Below are positions 1-11,073 of a stretch of DNA of 64,000 nt, piece by piece (within the stretch, counting starts at the first letter, position 1; every line of letters begins with the position of its first letter). The notes below the pieces were generated by a model. That model was not told the DNA's origin. It ran no database searches and saw only the letters and a list, made by a program, of their open reading frames with translations. The translations under genes and the position numbers were made by a program. Origin of the DNA: Excoecaria cochinchinensis (taxonomy: Eukaryota > Streptophyta > Magnoliopsida > Malpighiales > Euphorbiaceae); contig CANTUQ010000043.1 of the NCBI GenBank assembly GCA_947683425.1, positions 13,093,501-13,157,500 of the forward strand, given 5' to 3'.

Positions 1-387
1 TTCGTGTGGATTATTTATGACTGCTCGATGTATGTTTTGGGTTTGATATTGGTTGGTGTTATATGATATTATTGTTGTGCCCTTCCCGGGGCTGTGGTTT
101 TTGAAATGTGCAGGTTTGGGTAGTAAGAAAAACAAGCCGTTATACAGCCGAAATTTTTACCAAATGAATAGTAAATAAGACAGTTATAGGTCAATCGGTA
201 ATTAAGCATTTAAGTGATGTGTTAAGTGAATTAATGAATTTGTAAGTTAAGTGATTTAGAATAACAAGTGTGGAAAAAAAACATTTACCCGTATTTTTGC
301 ATTAAGATTAATTCGACCTTAGCTCGATCATGGTAATCGCATAGTATTTCTAAGTCGGCAGTATACATATAGAGCATATAATTTACA
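1..387 (+). repeat. E1 5' LTR, 3' portion only
   Basis: Bases 1-387 align by eye almost base for base with 28016-28399, the end of the E1 3' LTR, including the tract around the GCCCTTCCCGGG motif. The 5' LTR ends in a decayed terminus (ATTTACA instead of GTGTTACA). About 2.8 kb of this LTR lies outside the window. Confidence 0.9.
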
Positions 388-394
388 TTTATTT

Positions 395-406
395 TGGTAT
401 TAGAGC
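395..406 (+). other. E1 primer binding site (tRNA-iMet type)
   Basis: TGGTATTAGAGC lies 7 bases after the 5' LTR end. The plant Ty3/gypsy consensus is TGGTATCAGAGC; this copy has one C to T change. Confidence 0.85.
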
Positions 407-527
407 ATTGGTTTAGGCGATTCTAAGATCAGAGTGGGGATTGTTAAGTGATTGTATATACATGCCATTGAAAGTGAATATTATATTATGGTATTGATGT
501 ATGCTTGCTCCATGTTATAGTGAATAA

Positions 528-1503
528 ATGGCGTCCGATCAAAGCTACTGCGTAGGTGATGGTGAGAGTGAGGCTTCGGCCAGTGTTGGTCTAGCTGAGA
601 CTCCACATCAGTAGACTACTCCTTCAGTGACACCGCCACCTCCTCTGCCACAGCCAGATTTTATAAATACCATGGCGGACTATATCCAACACCGTATCAG
701 AATATAGATGGCCCAGCAATCCCTAGCGCCAGTGCCAGTGCCACTAGCAGCTCCAGTACAGAGAAAGCCTATCCTGGAGCAGCTTAAGAAGATGGGAGCT
801 GAAGATTTCTTTGGTAGGGATCCCATGACTCTCGAACAAGTTAAGAGTGGTTGTTTTGTATTAAAAGATTGTTCGAGATTCTTCGTAGCACTCCTGAAGA
901 GAAGTTTGAGGGGACAATGGCATTAATGTAGGGTCCAGCATACTTCTGGTGGGACTCAGTCAGAAAATATACTCCAGCCGACCAGATGACCTGGGAGTTC
1001 TTCCTAGAGCAGTTTGAGAAGAAATATATTAATGCTAAGTATAAAGCCTCGATGCAGGATGCTTTTTGGAGGATAAGACAGGGGAACAACACAGTGGCTG
1101 AATATGAAAGAGACTTTGAGAGATTGAATGCCTATCTGGATGATGTATTGAGGACAGAGGCTAGAATGATGGAGAGGTTCGAGCGGGGTCTCCATAACCG
1201 CATTAAGTAGCTTGTTAGCGGTCAGAGGCACCCAGACTTGAGATCCTTAGTAGCAGCAGCCATTAAAGTGGAGACAGCTCAGTTTGATGAGTTAGAGAGA
1301 CAGGGTCGGTTTCAACAGAAAAGGAAATCGGGTTAGTCTAGTGGCACAGGTAGTCAGAGTAAGAGATCCAGAGGACCACCACCATCCCAGAGTAGGGGAC
1401 CAGTAGCACCGATTCGCAATGGTGCTCCAGCTTCATCTGTAGGCAGTGTATCCCGAGGCAGAGGCAGAGGCACCCCATAGCAGTGTAATCATTGCGGTCG
1501 ATC
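528..1503 (+). pseudogene. E1 gag, first part (broken)
   Basis: Capsid polyprotein that would coat element RNA in cytoplasmic particles. The reading frame starts at ATG 528 (MASDQSY) and reaches the capsid motif LKKMGAEDFFGRDP near 784, then shifts frame; the second half reads from 986 as WEFFLEQFEKKYINAKYK, the usual gag capsid signature. In-frame stops occur at 612, 702, about 1208 and 1335, most being CAG to TAG. A basic, glycine- and serine-rich stretch follows and the first half of the zinc knuckle (CNHCGR) is reached at about 1480. The copia LTR G is inserted exactly inside the knuckle; coding resumes at 7501. Seen directly: motifs and stops. Known: family assignment. Confidence 0.85.
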
Positions 1504-1944
1504 TGTTGGGTTTCATCGCAGTAATTCAAATTAAATGCAGCGAAATATAAATCAAAACCCAAACAAGATCCATGTATTTTCAATTGATTCAAAAGGAGGG
1601 ATTAAGAATACCTACCTTTTGGTGTGCTAAAAAAATGAACTAACTCTTAGTTATATCGGATTGTAGGCGTTGCTGCAACCACGAACGCCCTTTATCGGTA
1701 TCTACACGCACGAACCGATGAACAAAAATTGCAGGGTTGCTAACTCCCTTACGTGCGACTGGATTTTGTGTTTTTCTTTTTAAGAATATGGAGGCTAGGG
1801 TTTCTTGTCTCTCTCAAGAATGGCAACCACTCTCTATTTTCTTAGAAAAACGAAAATTAAGGTTAAGTTATTATTAACATATATCCACATATATATATGT
1901 ATAAATTTAAACCCTAAAGAGATAAATTAGGGATATTATCTATA

Positions 1945-1946
<2 letters not shown>

Positions 1947-1981
<35 letters not shown>
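1947..1981. repeat. (AT)n microsatellite
   Basis: About 17 uninterrupted AT units inside copia LTR G, in a wider AT-rich stretch (1860-2100). Confidence 0.95.
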
Positions 1982-1982
<1 letters not shown>

Positions 1983-3173
1983 TATTTTTGAATATGAGAT
2001 AATAATATTTCTTATTATTTCGAATAAGAAATATATATATATATGATTTCGAAATTAAATATAAATATCCATATTATAATTTCGAAATACCCTAATTAAA
2101 ACCCATTCTGTTCATTTTGGTCTTGGTGTGTGATCTAATAGGTTTATATTAAGTTGGCGGTGTGCCCAATACCATAATAGGCCCACAAGTCATAATTGGT
2201 CTCTAGCAAGACATTATGACTACCCAAATAATATAAATATCGTTAGTCCGATTTTAACCTGACAATAGAACATGCTATTATCCTTTTGTCACACGATATC
2301 TTGTTTGAACATAAGTCATGGTCCATGTCAAACTTATATTGTTCAAACATATCATTTCCCGATCACTAAGTAGACTAATAAATTCAAATGACACTGATCA
2401 CACTATCAATTCATTCGAGCACGGCCATGCAGTTTTACAGTCCTACTTATCAAGGGGCCCAATAGATATCTCTCTCATAAGAGAGGGACAAATTCCATCT
2501 TAATTATTCACTTTCCTCTGCATAATTCTCATTATGTCCGATCATAAACTTTATAATTATCCGATTAAAGATAATGTTTGATTATGTCAAAACATAATGT
2601 TCCTTATGTAGGAAACCGTGATAACCTCAGGTCAAAGGATTCAATAGCATATCCATTATAAGATCACTTATGACACCATCCCATGTAGTGATCTCACAGT
2701 GGGTCTATCCAGTACTTTTTTCTCTAACAAGTACCTATAGATTTGATTTATATCATCATATATAACCATCCTATGATTAACAATGCAAATCTATACTAGT
2801 CTTAATTTATCTTTATGCCCTTTAGTGATAAATGCCTAGAGACGACATGTAACACCCCGATTACCCCCGTTGGAAGGATACCGGAGCGTCACGCACACAA
2901 ATACATTTACATACTCAAGCATGCTAGAAACAGTTACATATAATAATAAAGATATCAAATTCTTATATAAATAACCATATAGTTTTACAAAAGGGGATTT
3001 GTAAAAGATAAACATTTACATATACAAAATGATTCTTATACAAAAATTACATTTTCTAAAATCAGTCCCCATATACAAAAATACAAAATACAGCGGAAGA
3101 CAAAATAACTCCAACTAAAGATTTCTAGTGGCCGACCTGAAGATGTCCGACTCCAAGAAGAAACCGCCACCTA

Positions 3174-3210
3174 CACGGGAAAAGAGTCCGTGCTAAGCGA
3201 TAACGCTTAG
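3174..3210 (-). promoter_or_regulatory. Conserved double-hairpin module in LTR F
   Basis: CTAAGCGATAACGCTTAG (3193-3210) is a 7-base-pair perfect stem with a 4-base loop. Next to it CACGG (3174-3178) pairs with CCGTG (3188-3192). On the minus strand the module is followed at once by TAGGTGG. The same two hairpins in the same order occur in LTR C (20755-20792) and both D LTRs (45249-45286, 49268-49305). Function is unknown; see findings. Confidence 0.7.
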
Positions 3211-4000
3211 TGGGGAGAAACAACACATGAATGTACATATAATTGCAATAAACATATATACTACTCATGCTTATCACAAATATATTGCAAAATAACCATT
3301 CATATGCGAATACAAGTATTTCATTTCATCATGTCATAACGCAAATACATATACCTGTAACATATATTCATTTTATATAACTAATAGCTTCATAAATCGA
3401 TCTCATGTAATAAGCTCAAGCAATAGCCACACAATATAGACACGTATAATAATTTCATCATATAAAACACAACCAATAGCCTGATATTCAATAACTAGTG
3501 GACACGGGAATTTGATACTGATAGGACACAGTACCCAACTTGTAGAGACATAAGTCTCAAATCATGTAATCATGTATACCCGAAGGTATCTCAAATCATG
3601 TGGGAACCCAAACGGGATCGTCATATTGCAGCTGCACTCACACATATACGCATACCCTAGATAAGCGCTTATCTAATCCACTAACTATGACTTATCAGGC
3701 TCAAATTGCATTTATACTACAATAAATACATATATATAACTCCTTTCAATATAGAGGTATAAACTACCAAAGTATTCATGTAACTTAACCACACATGTAT
3801 ATAGATCATAAGTAAAGTCGTGTAAATCATTTACAGGTATAATCAACATGCAACTCTCAAATGAATAACTAATATACAAATAGCATTTATCATGCTATGA
3901 AAACTTATTTAGATATGATAAACCTATTATGAAAGCCAATAATCCTCATAATTAACATTTGAGAATGCAAAAAGGAGAAAAATTACATTTTGAAGATACC

Positions 4001-4253
4001 TCACGGTGGCAACCAAATGGTTGTGACTGTGACATGCATAACAAACAAAACAGAATGCAAGACTGAGGTACCTCACGGTGGCAATCAAAGTGGTTGTCAC
4101 CGTAACATACCTCGGAACTCAAAAAATAGAAAGCAAAACTGGGTACCTCACGATGGCAATCAAAGTGGTTGTCACCGTGACATACCAACTACACGCGGCA
4201 GAATGCAATCATAACATACCTCACGATGGCAACAAAACTGGTTGTCACCGTGA
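4001..4253 (-). repeat. Array of four hairpins in LTR F
   Basis: Four copies of a roughly 33-base inverted repeat (TCACGGTGGCAA ... TTGTCACCGTGA) start at 4001, 4073, 4148 and 4221, spaced 72-75 bases apart. Each can fold into a stem of about 12 base pairs. The small ORFs here are by-products of the repeat. Confidence 0.85.
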
Positions 4254-5406
4254 CCTATGTTAAATTCCAATTCCACAGCACCCAAACATATATTCAAGCC
4301 TTCCCAAACCATCACAACCCTAAATAATCATACATAATCATTCATTCCTTTAATCATATCCTTAGCATATACCATAATGAACTCATATCCATGCTACACT
4401 TATAATGCTTATAACAACATAACTCACTTACACAATAATTACACAAATCAAAACAACACATATTAAGGTTGCACAAACCCCAGAAATTCATCATATATTC
4501 CTGCATATACACTCTAAATCAACATGCAAACCACCGTAACTATCTCATCACAAATCATGTACACAAATCAATTATACTCATGCATTTTCATATACAAAAA
4601 CTCACAAACAACAACAATATTTGACTCAAAAACATGATCCAAAGCAATGATGTAAAACACTCCCAAACCTGGAATGGAGCTCAAAAATTCCACTGATTTC
4701 AATCTACAACTTTTCCTTTCCCTTTAATCTTCCTCTTTTCTTCAGATTCTTGCAACTAATCAAAACAATAATTCTATTAATCCATGAACATAACCTTTAA
4801 AAACCCAATTAATCCGGTAGAAGGAGAAGAAGAAGAATACCCAAAGCAACTACAACTACTTACCTCTTAGAATCCTTCAAAACTCAAACCCTAGCTCAAA
4901 GATGGAAGAATACCCACATGCAAGACTTGAGAGAATAGAAAATGGAGATGAGGAAAAGAGAGAGAGGATGTGAGAAGGGAGAGGGCACTTCAAAAATGGC
5001 TTCCACGGGAAGTTTCACTTCCTTACTCCCCTCTCTCTACTCCCTCAAATCACAATTAATGCTCCCAACAACTCTGACACATGTCACTCTACCATTGGCC
5101 CTTGATCTCATCTTTGACTAACAATCCATGGCACCAAACTAGACTCACACCATATAATTTCCTTATAAAACACTTCTTACATCCAAGTTACCATGCACAC
5201 ATACTACTAGATTATTCCACAACAAAAGTACACTACATCCATACATCACATGTATACCATATAATTCCTTCATTTAACTTAACTAAATTAATTCTTTGCA
5301 ATAAAGTCCTTATTATCCAAATTTTCTTTTGCTAAAATTACTGATATGCTCTAAATATTCCGACATACCACACAGATTCCGACTAGGCCTATTTTGGGTT
5401 GTTACA

Positions 5407-5421
5407 ATCACTCCCCTTAAG
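5407..5421 (-). other. F polypurine tract
   Basis: On the minus strand CTTAAGGGGAGTGAT directly precedes the LTR start TGTAACAACCC. It is the plus-strand primer site for reverse transcription and is nearly identical to that of D (47057-47073). Confidence 0.85.
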
Positions 5422-5497
5422 AAATTTTGTCCTCGAAATTTTCCCACTAACCACTTATATCCAGCTACCCAAAACTCAAAATCGAACTTGACAAAAG

Positions 5498-6620
5498 CTA
5501 ATAGCACAACTTACCGGAAGGTCCTGCAGCCTCTGGAGTATCCTCTCTGATCATTGCATATACTCTAGCTGGAGCATACTCTCCCGTAGTCCTTGGCCGA
5601 TGCATGGTTTCCGATGGCGCCTGTAGAGCTCTATTTCGATCACGATTGCCTTTGGCTGCATTCGATTTACCTCCACCCGCTTTGCTTTCTTGTTGGCTCT
5701 TATTCTCTTATCGATCGGGGCAATTAGCAAACCGATGCTCCATGCTTCCACACTTAAAGCATGCACCCGTGATCTTGCGGCAAGTACCCCAATGGTGCCT
5801 TCGGCAATGCTCACACTCCGGTGCTCTATTTCCTCTACTCGTGGGCGATGCTACACTTCCCACCTCAGAAGGCACTTGGGCAGTCCCTCTAGTTCCTTGG
5901 TTAATCGGACCACCTTTAAACTTCTTATTACTAGCAGCTCCACCATCAAATGCTCTTTTCTTCTGTTCTATTCATTACTTTGCCATCTCAAATTCTTCCA
6001 ACTTAATTGCTGCAGCTACTAATGATAGCAGCCAACCAGATGCATAACTGCCATTGCTGACAATGGACCTCTAATGATTTTCCTTAATCCTCCCTGAAAA
6101 TGCTGGCACTTAAAGTCTTCCGTCAACAGTGGTTGGGCACATACTTGGTCAATCGACTAAACTCTTTCTCGTACTTGCTGATCGATAGGTTCCTCTATTT
6201 CAAATTGATGAATTCATTCCACTTTGCCTCTCGGTAGGCCTTGATCACATATTTCTGCTCAAACTCTTTCACGAAAAACTCCCATGTTAATTCAGCTGGT
6301 CTCTTGGGACTGAGGAGCACAAGGTTCCACCAATCATATGCTGATCCCTGCAAAAGCGATATAGCACAAGTGACTCGTTGATGCGGAGGGCAAGCTATCT
6401 CTTGTAAAATCCTATCAGTTCTCTTCAACCAGAATTCCGCTATATCTGATTCGTCCAAGGAGGTTCCATGGAATTCTTCTGCTCCCCTTTTCCTTATAAG
6501 CTCAGTAGGGGCCTTAGGAGCAGTCAATCTATTTACCAATTGTAGCAAACGTTGTACCAAAGCCGGATCGAAACCCTGACCTTCTACTGGTGCACGTGCA
6601 GGCCTATCCTGACCAACCAA
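5498..6620 (-). pseudogene. F gag (5'-truncated, broken)
   Basis: Capsid-nucleocapsid protein of F. The frame enters from the truncated LTR junction at about 6620 without an ATG. It shows LTAPKAPTELIRKRGAEEFHG, FWLKRTDRILQ, LLQGSAYDWW and the capsid motif WEFFVKEFEQKYV, each matching the D gag. A TAG breaks it after EFINLK (about 6195), frameshifts follow, and tandem stops occur after EFEMAK (about 5985), the same codon position as the stop in D. Two zinc knuckles, CEHCRRHHWGTC and CFKCGSMEHRFANC, follow (about 5710-5825). The last residues are ARVYAMIRED ... SGKLCY and a stop at 5498. No protease follows; the polypurine tract is 77 bases away. Confidence 0.85.
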
Positions 6621-6627
6621 ATTACTT

Positions 6628-7352
6628 CAAAAATTCCACTGACTTCAATCTAGAACTTTTCCTTTCCCTTTATCCTTCCTCTTTTCTTCAGATTCTTGCA
6701 ACCAATCAAAACAATAATTCTATTAATCCATGAACATAACCTTTAAAAACCCAATTAATCCCGTAGAAGGAGAAGAAGAAGAATACCCAAAGCAACTACA
6801 GCTTCTTACCTCTTAGAATCCTTTAAAACTCAAACCCTAGCTCAAAGATGGAAGAATACCCACATGCAAGACTTGAGAGAATAGAAAATGGAGATGAGGA
6901 AAAGAGAGAGAGGATGTGAGAAGGGAGAGGGCACTTCAAAAATGGCTTCCACGGGAAGTTTCACTTCCTTACTCCCCTCTCTCTACTCCCTCAAATCACA
7001 ATTAATGCTCCCAACAACTCTCACACATGTCACTTTACCATTGGCCCTTGATCTCATCTTTGACTAACAATCCATGGCACCAAACTAGACTCACACCATA
7101 TAATTTCCTTATAAAACACTTCTTATATCCAAGTTACCATGCACACATACTACTAGATTATTCCACAACAAAAGTACCCTACATCCATACATCACATGTA
7201 TACCATATAATTCCTTCATTTAACTTAACTAAATTAATTATTTGCAATAAAGTCCTTATTATCCAAATTTTCTTTTGCTAAAATTACTTATATGCTCTAA
7301 ATATTTGGACATACCACACAGATTCTGTCTAGGCCTATTTTGGATTGTTACA
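6628..7352 (-). repeat. F 5' LTR, truncated
   Basis: Only the first 725 bases of the 5' LTR remain (read on the minus strand from 7352). They match 4688-5406. The TSD copy CGACA follows at 7353-7357. Confidence 0.9.
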
Positions 7353-7495
7353 CGACATAAATAACATTGTTATTTATAAATATTACAATAATGTAACATG
7401 CCAATAATATTAATGTGAAGAAAACCATCATATAAATGAAAATGTAATGATTACATCAAGGTCTAAATATTTGGCCTAGGGCATAACCACTAACA

Positions 7496-8008
7496 GATCT
7501 CACCTTGGCAAGTGTAGATATCTATTGGGTGCTTATTTTAAGTGTGGGTCCAAGGAACATCTGGTAAAAGATTGCCCAGATGCAGTGCCATAGTCAGTGA
7601 CATCTCTAGCACCTAGAGGGTGAGGCAGGGAGACAGCCTATCACACTTCAGCCAGACCTCCCCTACCATCATATCAGGGACAGGGTCGTCCTACAGGTCG
7701 AGCATATACTATGAGGGCCCGTGATCAGGAGGACGCACCAGACGTGATAGTAGGTAAATTTTCTTTATTTTCAGATTCAGTGTATGCACTCATAGATCCC
7801 GGGTCCACACATTCTTATATTAGCACAGATATAATGGGTTAAATAGCTCCCCTTTAGATCATGACATCTTAGTGAGCAACCCATTGGGCCATAGTGTTAT
7901 AGTGAACTGAGTGTACAGAGTTTGTCCTATTAGTGTCCAGAATTGTGTTTTTCCTGCCAATTTAATTGAACTCCCCTTTAAAGAGTTTGATGTTATCTTG
8001 GGAATGGA
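7496..8008 (+). pseudogene. E1 gag end and protease (broken)
   Basis: Coding resumes after insertion G with the rest of the zinc knuckle: YFKCGSKEHLVKDC near 7530-7575, where the usual first cysteine of the second knuckle is tyrosine. The aspartic protease follows, with the active-site motif ALIDPGSTHSYIS at about 7785-7825, the form used by Del/Tekay elements, then a flap region and the closing motif VILGMDWL at about 7990. Several frame changes are present. Its role would be to cut the gag-pol polyprotein. Confidence 0.8.
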
Positions 8009-9619
8009 TTGGTTGACTGTAAAAGGAAGAGAGTGACCATTAAAACTTCAAATGGTCGAGAGATAAATGTAGTGGGCCAGAAATCGGACAATCTTTCTAA
8101 TGTTATCTCGGCCACAACAACAAAACGGTTGATTAGAAAAGGTTGTGTTGCTTACTTATGTTATACAATGGAAGCAAACAAGTGGTCATCCAACGTATCA
8201 GATGTGCCTACAGTGTGTGAGTTCTCAGATGTGTTTCCTGAAGATCTTCTAGGCTTGCCACTAGATAAAGAGATTGAGTTCTCCATTGATGTAGCCCCAA
8301 GCACTGTACCAGTTTTCATTGCTCCATACAGAATGGTACCAGCAGAGTTAAAGGAATTAAAGATTCAGCTGCACGAATTGCTTGAAAAAGGCTTCATTAG
8401 GCCAAGTACCTCGCCATGGGGAGCACCAGTGTTGTTTGTGAAAAAGAAGGATGGGTCACTCAGGCTATGTATCGATTATAGGTAGCTGAACAAATTTACA
8501 ATTAAGAACAAATATCCTTTGCCACACATTGAAGACTTATTTGATCAATTGAAGGGCGCTGGTGTATTTTCAAAGATGGACTTGAGATCGGGCTACCATC
8601 GGCTAAAGATAAAACTAGTAGATGTGCCCAAGACAACTTTCTGTACCAGATATGGTCACTATGAGTTTTTGGTGATGCCTTTTGGGCTCACAAATGCACC
8701 AACAGCTTTTATGGACCTTATGAATAGGATTTTTCATCCATATTTAGATCAATTCATAGTAGTCTTCATTGATGACATTCTGGTATATTCGAAGACTCCA
8801 AAAGAACATGATAAACACTTGAGAATTGTTTTGCAGACTCTCAGAGATAAGAAGTTGTATGCCAAGTTTAGCAAGTGTTATATCTAGTTGAATAAAGTGT
8901 CATTTTTGGGCCACGTAGTGTCAGTAGAAAGTATCAACATGGATCCAAAGAAGATTGAAGCAGTTTTACAGTGGAAAACACCCAAGAATGCCACTAAAAT
9001 TAAAAGTTTATTGGATTTAGCAGGCTACTGCAGGAGCTTTGTTAAAGGATTTTCCATAATTGCAGTGCCTTTAACACGCTTACTGCAGAAGAAAGTGAAG
9101 TTTGAGTGGAAAGAAAAGTGTCAAGATAGCTTTGATAAGCTTAAAAAGATGTTAATAGAAGCTCCAGTGCTAACCCAACCCAAATCTATTAAAGACTTCA
9201 CCCTCTACAGCGATGCATCTTTGAATGGTTTGGGTTGTGTATTGATACAGGACGGCAAAGTGATCGCATATGCCTCCCGCCAGCTTAAGAATCATGAGAA
9301 AAACTATCCTACACATGATCTTGAGCTCGCTGCCATAGTGTTTATATTGAAGATTTGGAGGTATTATCTGTATGGTGAAAAGTATTATATCTTCACTGAT
9401 TATAAAAGCTTGAAATACTTGCTCATGCAAAAAGAGCTTAATCTCAAACAGCGAAGATGGCTCGAATTGATAAAAGATTATGAATGCTTCATCGACTACC
9501 ATCCAGGAAAGGCTAACATTGTGGCTGATGCACTTAGTCGAAAGTTCATGGCAGCATTGAAAGCTATGAATGTAAAGCTTGATGTAGCTGACAGTGGGGC
9601 ATTAATAGCAGAGTTATGA
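8009..9619 (+). pseudogene. E1 reverse transcriptase and RNase H (two in-frame stops)
   Basis: Best-preserved coding part of E1, all in one frame. The RT shows PEDLLGLP, LEKGFIRPSTSPWGAPVLFVKKKDGSLR, CIDYR, the palm motif MPFGLTNAPTAFMDLMN and the catalytic FIDDILVYS with both aspartates intact (about 8770). RNase H follows with YSDASLNGLGCVL, the DLELAA glutamate and FTDYKSLKYL, ending DALSRKF near 9545. Stops: TAG at 8483 (CIDYR-stop-LNK, CAG expected) and TAG at 8886 (before LNKVSFLGH, normally tryptophan). Apart from these the sequence is undamaged over 500 codons. The two-Asp motif and RNase H residues are seen directly; lineage is from family knowledge. Confidence 0.93.
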
Positions 9620-10752
9620 GTGAAGCCTGACTTTATACAGCAGATAAAAAATGCCTAGAAGCAAGATGACAAGTTGATTGCAATGATAGATCGAGTGAAA
9701 GATAGTGACAATAGTGATTATACAGTGGCTTTAGATGGCAGTGTATATATATTACAAATAGAGATTATGTGTGCCTAATCAACTAGAGTTAAAGAAGAGT
9801 ATTCTGACAGAAACGTATCACAGTAGCTATTCAATGCACCCAGGGGTAATAAAATGTATCAAGACTTGAAGATGCACTATTGGTGGCTAGGAATGAAGCG
9901 AGATGTGTCAGATTTTGTGGGAAAGTGTCTGATATATCAACAGGTGAAAGTAGAACACCAAGTTACATCCGGGTTACCCCAGCCCATTGCTATACCCGAA
10001 TGGAAGTAGGATCGAGTAACAATGGATTTTGTGACAGGGTTACCTCTCACTCGAAGGAAGCATGATGTAATTTGGGTAATCATTGATAGACTCACCAAAT
10101 CTGCCCACTTTCTACCAGTGAGGATGGATTTTTCTTGACCAAATTAGCAGAGTTGTACATCAATGAGATAGTAAGATTGCATAGTGTACCCACCTCCATT
10201 ATTTCAGACAGAGATCCTCGCTTCACTTCCCAGTTTTGGAAGAAGCTACATGAAGCCTTGGGTACTAGATTGCATTATAGTACGGCTTTTCACCCACAGA
10301 TGGATGGACAATCAGAGAGAGTTATCCAGGTACTCAAAGATATGCTCAGATGTTGTGTGCTTGAGTTCAAGAACAGTTGGGAAAGGTATTTACCCTTGGC
10401 TGAATTTGCATACAACAACAGTTATCAGTCAAGTATCACGATGGCTCCGTATGAAGCTTTATATGGCAGAAAGTGTAGGACTCCTCTATGTTGGATAGAG
10501 TTGAATGAAAATAAGCTAGTGGGGTCAGATTTGATCAAAGAAATAGAAGAGAAGGTTCGAGTGATCAAGCAGCAGTTAAAGGAAGCCAGTGATCGACAGA
10601 AGTCATATGCTGACTTGAAGAGGAAAGATATAGAATTTCAAGTGGGTGACAAAGTATTCTTGAAGGTTTCTCCATGGAAGCGAGTTCTCCGATTTGAAAA
10701 AAAGGGCAAATTATCTCCAAGATTCATTGGGCTATATGAAGTGATTCAATGA
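9620..10752 (+). pseudogene. E1 integrase (frameshifted)
   Basis: Integrase joins element cDNA to the chromosome. The N-terminal zinc-binding part (YHSSYSMHPG ... WWLGMKRDVSDF ... CLIYQQ) is spread over two frames at about 9815-9940. The core has the first catalytic Asp in MDFVTGLPLTRRKHDVIWV (about 10025-10080). The long frame from 10135 has the second Asp in SDRDPRFTS and the catalytic Glu in DGQSERVIQ, so the D-D-E triad is still present. A frameshift lies near 10130. A TGA at 10750 ends the frame just before VGPVAYRL, where a CGA or AGA is expected. Confidence 0.92.
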
Positions 10753-11073
10753 GTGGGTCCAGTGGCATATAGATTGAAGCTTCTACGGGCTTTGGAAAAG
10801 ATCCATGATATGTTCCATATGTCAATGTTGCAAAAATATCGGTCAGATCCAAGCCACATGATTGAACCAGAAGAAGTACAAGTACAACCTGACTTGACTT
10901 ATGAAGAGTATCCAGTGAAGATCTTGGCCAAAGAGGTCAGGCAACTCAGGAACAAGCATATTCCTCTAGTGAAAGTGCTATGGAACCATCACAATGTGGA
11001 AGAAGCGATATGGGAGCCTGAAGCAACCAAGCAACAGCAGTATTCACAGCTCTTCGGTTCAGGTAAATTTTGA
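10753..11073 (+). pseudogene. E1 integrase C-terminus with chromodomain
   Basis: Continuation of the pol frame after the TGA at 10750. It opens with VGPVAYRLKL and FHMSMLQKY, the end of the integrase C-terminal domain. A chromodomain-like tail follows: PVKILAKEVRQLRNKHIPLVKVLW, then the aromatic-rich EEAIWEPE and a short tail ending FGSGKF at 11073. In chromoviruses this domain steers insertion toward heterochromatin, which fits the nest seen here. The polypurine tract lies just downstream and is split by element A at 11096. Confidence 0.88.

Larger units (their letters stand above)
2848..5406 (-). repeat. F 3' LTR (complete, 2559 bases)
   Basis: On the minus strand it starts TGTAACAACCCAAAATAGG at 5406 and ends GGGGTGTTACA at 2848. 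4688-5406 is repeated as 6628-7352 with few differences. The LTR has no real gene; it contains the double-hairpin module (3174-3210) and a hairpin array (4001-4253). The short ORFs at 5081-5335 and 7027-7281 are the same non-coding LTR segment in both copies. Confidence 0.9.
2848..7352 (-). mobile_element. F: gag-only LTR retrotransposon (TR-GAG-like), 5' LTR truncated
   Basis: Minus-strand element bounded by TGTAAC and GTTACA ends with a perfect 5-base target duplication CGACA (2843-2847 and 7353-7357). Layout in element direction: truncated 5' LTR (7352-6628), gag joined directly to it, polypurine tract, complete 3' LTR (5406-2848). The remainder of the 5' LTR, the primer site and the gag start are deleted at a junction near 6621-6628, which abuts two regions that should be about 2 kb apart. 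There is no protease, reverse transcriptase or integrase. Its gag, gag terminus, polypurine tract and LTR plan match element D (43081-49672). Confidence 0.88.
1504..7495 (-). mobile_element. G: copia-type solo LTR interrupted by F
   Basis: Read on the minus strand, the unit begins TGTTAGTGGTTATGCCCTAG at 7495 and ends in AAACCCAACA at 1504, a Ty1/copia-style LTR. Its two parts (1504-2847 and 7358-7495) total about 1.48 kb and contain no coding or primer site, so it is a solo LTR. GATCT flanks it on both sides (1500-1504, sharing one base with the LTR, and 7496-7500), as expected for a target duplication. It splits the E1 gag zinc knuckle. F later landed in it. The rest of 1504-2847 is AT-rich LTR sequence with no gene. 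Confidence 0.75.

Noticed and set aside
395..406. tRNA-like sequence
   Set aside because: Only the 12-base complement of a tRNA 3' end, i.e. a primer site; no cloverleaf. The same holds for 33083-33102 and 45659-45670.
5604..6047. 147-codon plus-strand ORF
   Set aside because: Antisense shadow of the F gag zinc-knuckle region.
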